Of a stretch of 64,000 nucleotides of DNA, positions 59,136-64,000 are shown in pieces. Origin of the DNA: Chamaelirium japonicum. Taxonomy: Eukaryota > Streptophyta > Magnoliopsida > Liliales > Melanthiaceae. The stretch spans positions 2,102,138-2,166,137 of the forward strand of contig OX393557.1 in the NCBI GenBank assembly GCA_947650365.1, given 5' to 3'. The notes under the pieces are model-generated. The model saw only the letters and a program-made list of their open reading frames with translations. It searched no databases and was not told where the DNA came from. The translations under genes and the position numbers were made by a program. How positions within the stretch are numbered: position 1 is the first letter of the stretch; the number at the start of each line of letters is the position of its first letter.

Positions 59136-59640
59136 AACAGCGGGACCCACCGGCCCTGCCTGGTGGGACCCCGAAGACAACAGCGGGACCCACCGGCCCT
59201 GCCTGGTGGGCCCCCGAGTACCACAGTGGGACCCACCGGCCCTGCCTGGTGGGCCCCCGAAGACTACAGCGGGACCCACCGGCCCCGCCTGGTGGGCCCC
59301 CGAGTACAACAGCGGGACCCACCGGCCCTGCCTGGTGGGCCCCCGAGTACCACAGTGGGACCCACCGGCCCTGCCTGGTGGGCCCCCGAAGACTACAGCG
59401 GGACCCACCGGCCCCGCCTGGTGGGCCCCCGAGTACCACAGTGGGACCCACCGGCCTTGCCTGGTGGGCCCCCGAAGACTACAGCGGGACCCACCGGCCC
59501 CGCCTGGTGGGCCCCCGAGTACCACAGCAGGGACCCACCGGCCCTGCCTGGTGGGCCCCCGAGTACCACAGCGGGACCCACCAGCCCTGCCTGGTGGGCC
59601 CCCTAAGACAGTAGCGGGGCCCGCCAGCTTTACCTGGAGA
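59126..59640. repeat. 44-bp minisatellite, about 11-12 units
   Basis: GC-rich units such as ACAGCGGGACCCACCGGCCC then TGCCTGGTGGGCCCCCGAGT recur every 44 bp, with one slightly longer unit near 59526. Two alternating subtypes (CGAGTACCAC and CGAAGACTAC) suggest growth by pairs. Because 44 is not a multiple of three, all frames stay open on both strands, which creates long false proteins. The array sits at the join between CACTA sequence and a gypsy LTR and is probably in the LTR. Confidence 0.95.
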
Positions 59641-60116
59641 ATCCCCAGATGCTGCAGCAGAAACCGCCATTTAACCCAGAATTCCCACCAGAGAATCCTA
59701 TAAATAGTAGAGCCTTCGAATGTAAAAGGATCGATTCTGAAGAGATCGAATTCTGAGTTCTAAAACCAGAGCTCTGGGATTTTCAACTTCTGATCTACCA
59801 TCTCTCTTTGATCTTCTTTTCTCCTTAGAAGAGATCAGAGGGTTTTCAGTGACACTCGGCCTGTCGAGGTCACTTCAACTGAAGTGTTAGTGAATTCGGG
59901 TTGCTCCCTATAGCATGGAGACGTAGGCTTCGGCTGAACTCCGAGATCACATCTCGTGTCACAATCTCTTTTATTGCATATCACTTTCAATTGACATATC
60001 AAAAGGCTTCAACTTCAATCAACAGATCGGCCAACGATCCTCGACGTCAACTTCGACTCCAATTGACTGGTGCTGCGAGAGTCTTCGGGTCGGCACGAAG
60101 ATTTTCCCCCACAGTT

Positions 60117-60136
60117 TGGCGCCGTCTGTGGGATCC
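60117..60136 (+). other. Gypsy primer-binding site
   Basis: TGGCGCCGTCTGTGGGATCC just after the LTR end; the same type of site occurs on the minus strand at 44741-44757. Confidence 0.8.
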
Positions 60137-60258
60137 GAACGAGAAGCCGTGTCCTCTCAATTTCGACTACTAGATCAATAGCCAAACTTCCTCGCCCCCT
60201 CGGTTGCTCAAACAACTGATCGGACATCGGCAATCTCGTTGTACCCTTCGTACTCTGA

Positions 60259-61980
60259 ATGGCGAGAACCAAACACCAGGGTCAACCAGAAGGAAGTAAC
60301 ACTCAACATCAACCTCGTCCTGAGACTCGTTCAATGAGTCAAAGGCTCAACTTCGGGCAGCCCCTTGCTGTCCCCGAGATGGGGGTTCACTCAGGAAGCG
60401 GAAGATCAGTCGATCGACCGATCGCCCCTCATCCTCATCAATCAATTGGGCAGACTGTCCCTGCTCCTGCTGAAGACCCTCCATCGACATACCAAGTCTC
60501 TGCAGTCGATTTTTAATTGCTCCAACTGGCGAAACAAAATGCCACCCTCACGGCTGAGAGGGATGCTCTAAAGAAGGCAGCTTCCGAAGCTGGGATCGTT
60601 TTGCCTATCCCCTCTGCAAGCGAGAGGATCAATCTTCCACAACGCTCAATCCACTCCGAGCAACGGAGATCAATGGGCACTGCTGCCCTCGAGAGGATTC
60701 GACGCGACCCAACTCCCTCTGCTGCTCCTTGGAAGCAAAGTGTTTGGGATCGCCTTGATGACGAGTCTTCCCAATCGTCTTCCGGCCGCAACTGCGACAA
60801 GAAGGCTCCATCAAATCTCAATGCACCAAGGAGGCCCCAAAAGAAAGGCATTCCTTCAAAAAGCCGAATTTCCCCATCCATTCCATTTCAACGTGGACTT
60901 GGATCGGACCTTCGACATCGACTCCAACCGGCAAATACTTCAATGCCCGAGCAAGACCTTGCGATCTTGCCTCTTGACCCACCTCTAGGTCGAGGACACG
61001 GTCGTAGGGACGGTTACTCCTCTGCCGGGCCTCTACATCGAAGTCTCTTCGAGACCACCTTTCCAAGAGGATGGAGAACTCCTATCCTCCCCAAATTCAA
61101 CTGCATCAGAGGAGATCCAAGCCTCCATATACTTGCTTTCAAGCAAGCTCTAACACCACACGAAGAGGAAAACAACGTGCTCTGCCGCACCTTCGTGGGA
61201 AGTCTTGATGAGCCTTCACTCGACTGGTATCACAATCTCCGAGCTGGGTCCATCACCCAGTTCGGTGTTTTGGCTAACCTCTTTGTGCAGCACTATCAAC
61301 TCAATCTAAAGCCAGAGAAGAAACTCGACTCTCTCTACCGACTGAGGATGGGTGCAGACGAGACTCTCCGCAGCTTCACGAGGAGGTTTCGCAACGAGCA
61401 TGCTGCTCTCTCTGGAAGACATCTAGATGATGAAGCCATCATGTTGGCTTTCCAGAACGCCCTCCGCTTCGATTTACACATTTACAATGACTTCATCCGC
61501 AATCCCCCTCCTTCTCTAGGAGCTATGTTCGATCGAATCCAGAGAGAGATCGAGGTTGAAGATGATCAAGTCGCTCGAAAAGGGCGAGAGTCGAAGAGAA
61601 GGCCTACTGAGAGAGAAGCCCCAAATTATGCTGCCAAAGCTCACACCGCCGAGGCAGCAGCCCCTCCAGCCAGCAAGCGATCAAAGAATGATGGACGTCG
61701 ATCTCCAAAGAAGACTACTTTCACCGAGTGGAATCTACCAATCGAGCAAATCCTCGATCACATTCAACATGAAGAGTTCCTTCGATGGCCTAATCCACTG
61801 CAGCCCGACACCAAGTTCACTGCAGACAAAACAGTCTACTGTGATTTCCATCGCAGTCATGGCCATTCTACCGATCAATGCCACCGGCTAAGGTATCATT
61901 TGGAAGATCTGCTACGTATAGGACATCTCCAAGAATTTGTCAAAGGTAGGCAAGATCATTCCGTCAAACATCGACAGTGA
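60259..61980 (+). pseudogene. Gypsy gag, nearly open (fossil)
   Basis: The frame begins MARTKHQGQPEGSNTQHQPR. Its main part contains a helical segment (LAKQNATLTAERDALKKAAS), a basic linker, the capsid domain (LHILAFKQAL, FVGSLDEPSLDWYHNL, LFVQHYQLNLKPEKKLDSLY, RRFRNEHAALSG) and a C-terminal zinc-like motif CDFHRSHGHSTDQCHRLRYH. This is standard Tat-lineage gag of about 570 residues. It is the best preserved LTR-element gene in the window, with about one break. Confidence 0.85.
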
Positions 61981-62300
61981 AGATCTCTCTCGAGATTGAA
62001 AGATCTGGGGGTTAGAGATAGTCTACTTTCGAGCAACCATTCGAATTGCCAGAGAGCACAGCAGTGGAAACTAGCTCCCAACTGGGAAAGTCCATACATG
62101 GTCGAGTCAGAAGAAAGCATCGTCTGCCACGAGCTAGATATCTCAAAATGCTCTACTCTAAGTGTAAATTTCTATGCTGAATAAAGATTGCTCTCAAACG
62201 TCTACTTGTCCGTTCGAATTCTGAGTTATGAGACAGTGCAACATTCAGTTTCAAACCTTCAAGCAAATTCAAGTTGGGCCAGCTCAACCTTCAAGCAACA

Positions 62301-62625
62301 AGGTCGTTTAACAAGTTTAGGGCCTCGTGTTGCGACACGACCCTTTACGTTCTAATGTTAAACGGTTTCGGGTTGTGAAACAGCACAACTCTCAATTTCA
62401 ATCTCCAATATCGTATAACAAGTTTAGGGCCTCGTGTTGCGACACGACCCTTTACGTGCAAATGTTAAATGGTTTCGGGTTGTGAAACAGCACAACTCTC
62501 AATTTCAAGCTACCAGGTCGTTTAACAAGTTTAGGGCCTCGTGTTGCGACACGACCCTTTACGTGCAAATGTTAAACGGTTTCAGGTTGTGAAACAGCAC
62601 AACTCTCAATTTCAAGCTACCAGAA
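62301..62625 (+). repeat. 107-bp tandem repeat, three copies
   Basis: ACAAGTTTAGGGCCTCGTGT starts at 62311, 62418 and 62525, exactly 107 bp apart. Each unit carries hairpin-forming TCGTGT-TGCG-ACACGA and GTTTC...GAAAC arms. Copies differ at few positions, so amplification is recent relative to the element. Confidence 0.93.
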
Positions 62626-63320
62626 TATCAACACTCAGATACATAATCCAAGACACCTTCATCACCTCTGCACTCAGCAAGTACAAAATCCGAGACCTGC
62701 TCTCGGTACCCTAGCAAAGTCCAAAGACAAGACTCAACACTCGAATGAAAAGTTCAAGATCGCAGACAAAGCACCAAGCTCTCAGCCCCAACACATCTCG
62801 ACACGAAGATCAAGGTCCAATGCATTCTGCAGCATTCAGCCAACGTCACTCCAGAGGCAGGACATCTCTCAAACTTACCAAGTCACTACAGAAGACTTCT
62901 ACCACTCGACACTCATAAGAGAAGCATCACGCGCTCTCATGCTCGGGGAAGACTCGTTCTGGAAGTCCACCATCGATGAGGGGGTGAATCTACAATCTTT
63001 CATAGCCAGCATCAACGACGAGACGACTATCACCCAGGAGTCGCGTGATCTTTCGACCAACCCTTAAAAACCTTCCGACGTTGCAGATCGTCCTAAGATT
63101 CAAAAGCCGATTGACAAATGCGAAAACTCATCAACCATTCAAGGGCAAAGTCTGAGGCATGAACCGCAGCATTCGAACAAAGTCCAAATTTAGTCAAAGT
63201 CTGAGACCGACATCTTGGCATTTGGTCGAAAGTCCAAGCTCGCAACCTTGGCACGAAGCAGCAAAGTCCAAGACCTGAGTCTCAGCATTCAAATCGAAGT
63301 CTTCGCTCGTGGCCTCACTC
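62626..63320 (+). other. Non-coding 3' region of the gypsy element
   Basis: No gene. Short phrases such as 'aaagtccaagac' and 'tctcagcattc' recur irregularly, like a strongly decayed tandem repeat. Confidence 0.45.
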
Positions 63321-63700
63321 GAACCTTGACCGGATAATTTTTTACCGATCGGACAAACTTGTCCGATCGGCTAAAATCATTCGATCGGTCGATTTTCTAC
63401 TGGATCTGGCAAAAAACCGAGATTTTTTGCCGATCACGCGAACCTTGACCGGATAATTTTTTACCGATCGGACAAACTTGTCCGATCGGCTAAAATCATT
63501 CGATCGGTCGATTTTTTACTGGATCTGGCAAAAAACCGAGGTTTTTTGCCGATCACGCGAACCTTGACCGGATAATTTTTTACCGATCGGACAAACTTGT
63601 CCGATCGGCTAAAATCATTCGATCGGTCGATTTTCTACTGGGTCTGGCAAAAAACCAAGGTTTTTTGCCGATCACTCGAACCTTGACCGGATAATTTGGC
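63321..63700 (+). repeat. 119-bp tandem repeat, three copies plus a partial fourth, with palindrome
   Basis: GAACCTTGACCGGATAATTT starts at 63321, 63440, 63559 and 63678, exactly 119 bp apart. Each full unit contains two perfect 12-bp inverted arms, CCGATCGGACAA and TTGTCCGATCGG, separated by 2 bp. The three full copies differ at only a few positions. Confidence 0.95.
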
Positions 63701-64000
63701 CTCAACACTATTCAGTAGCAAGGCATTCAATTGCTTTCCTAAAGTTAGCAGGCACCAACAACTGTGATAGGGATCTTATCACAACATCCAGGAGTGCTAC
63801 ATTATCGAACATTATCCATGCTCGCAAATAACGGGAGCTTGGTCTATTAATTCCACAATCCCGGTAGCATGTCATCAACGAGCGGGATTCGCATTGGTAG
63901 CGGGACCCAATTTCAGTGCAGAAGATTCCTCCAACTAGAAAGAGGAAATCCAAGTTTGACCGATCTGGGTGTTCAGTCCATTTGAAATACCTTTTGGTTA
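63701..64000. other. Unassigned sequence at window edge
   Basis: No gene recognised; the minus-strand open frame at 63708-63953 has no known motif. It is probably part of the gypsy 3' region or LTR. Confidence 0.4.

Larger units (their letters stand above)
59640..64000 (+). mobile_element. Tat-like Ty3/gypsy element with gag and little pol, incomplete at window edge
   Basis: The LTR part has a TATA box CCTATAAATAGTAGAGCC near 59696 and ends at CCACA (60113). The primer-binding site TGGCGCCGTCTGTGGGATCC starts at 60117. Gag follows (60259-61980, about one break). A short stretch like the C-terminal end of an integrase (61996-62184, KLAPNWESPYMVE) comes next, then non-coding sequence with 107-bp and 119-bp tandem repeats to the window edge. 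Protease, RT, RNase H and most of integrase are not seen. It resembles non-autonomous gag-bearing elements. The 3' LTR is not in view. Confidence 0.75.

Noticed and set aside
59070-59703. Long proline/glycine-rich open frames on both strands
   Set aside because: They are read-through of the 44-bp minisatellite in all frames. The unit is not a multiple of three and there is no stop in it, so openness carries no information.
62301-63700. Evenly spaced repeats resembling a CRISPR array
   Set aside because: The units are contiguous 107-bp and 119-bp tandem copies without unique spacers, in a plant retrotransposon.

Overview
This is a plant nuclear window from an angiosperm with a repeat-rich, probably large genome. 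The evidence is nested LTR retrotransposons of both Copia and Ty3/gypsy type, a plant L1-type LINE with a DUF4283-like ORF1, two miniature LTR element families (one is Cassandra, which carries 5S-rRNA-like sequence in its LTRs), hAT-type MITEs and CACTA elements. I cannot name the species. I recognise one complete host gene, a MiAMP1-like secreted antimicrobial peptide at 18060-18377 (minus strand).

Layout. 1-5510: minus-strand LINE split by a solo Copia LTR (553-2429). 6013-7436: Cassandra multimer with a hAT MITE inside its third LTR. 8251-14909: broken minus-strand Copia, followed by two further Copia fragments to 15895. 15896-22980: the least repetitive stretch, with a retroposon with a clear target duplication, the MiAMP1-like gene, a degenerate inverted-repeat element and a second hAT MITE. 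22988-23296: an unrecognised ORF. 23619-23964: a TRIM with identical LTRs. 24170-27695: broken plus-strand chromovirus. 27698-32810: plus-strand Copia pieces invaded by a four-LTR Cassandra array and a further LTR. 33150-34987: Athila-like gag and protease, cut by a CACTA end. 35530-38815: no gene seen. 38820-44370: plus-strand Copia. 44370-46061: minus-strand Tat-like LTR with a 64-bp minisatellite. 46240-46400: a fragment of a second MiAMP1-like gene. 46800-53057: plus-strand gypsy element interrupted by a CACTA element (53058-about 59135), whose 4.2-kb intron is filled by a 182-bp satellite. 59126-64000: gypsy element with gag, an integrase-like tail and three tandem-repeat arrays, running off the window.

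There is no operon-like or multi-gene system. The genes do not act together; the window is a record of successive insertions, and several can be ordered by nesting and target duplications. The points most worth a second look are the satellite-filled CACTA intron, the MiAMP1-like gene with a GA tract in its leader plus its distant partial copy, the multimeric Cassandra arrays, and the palindrome-bearing 119-bp repeats at the right end. Coordinates, repeat periods and homologies were worked out by eye without alignment or database search.
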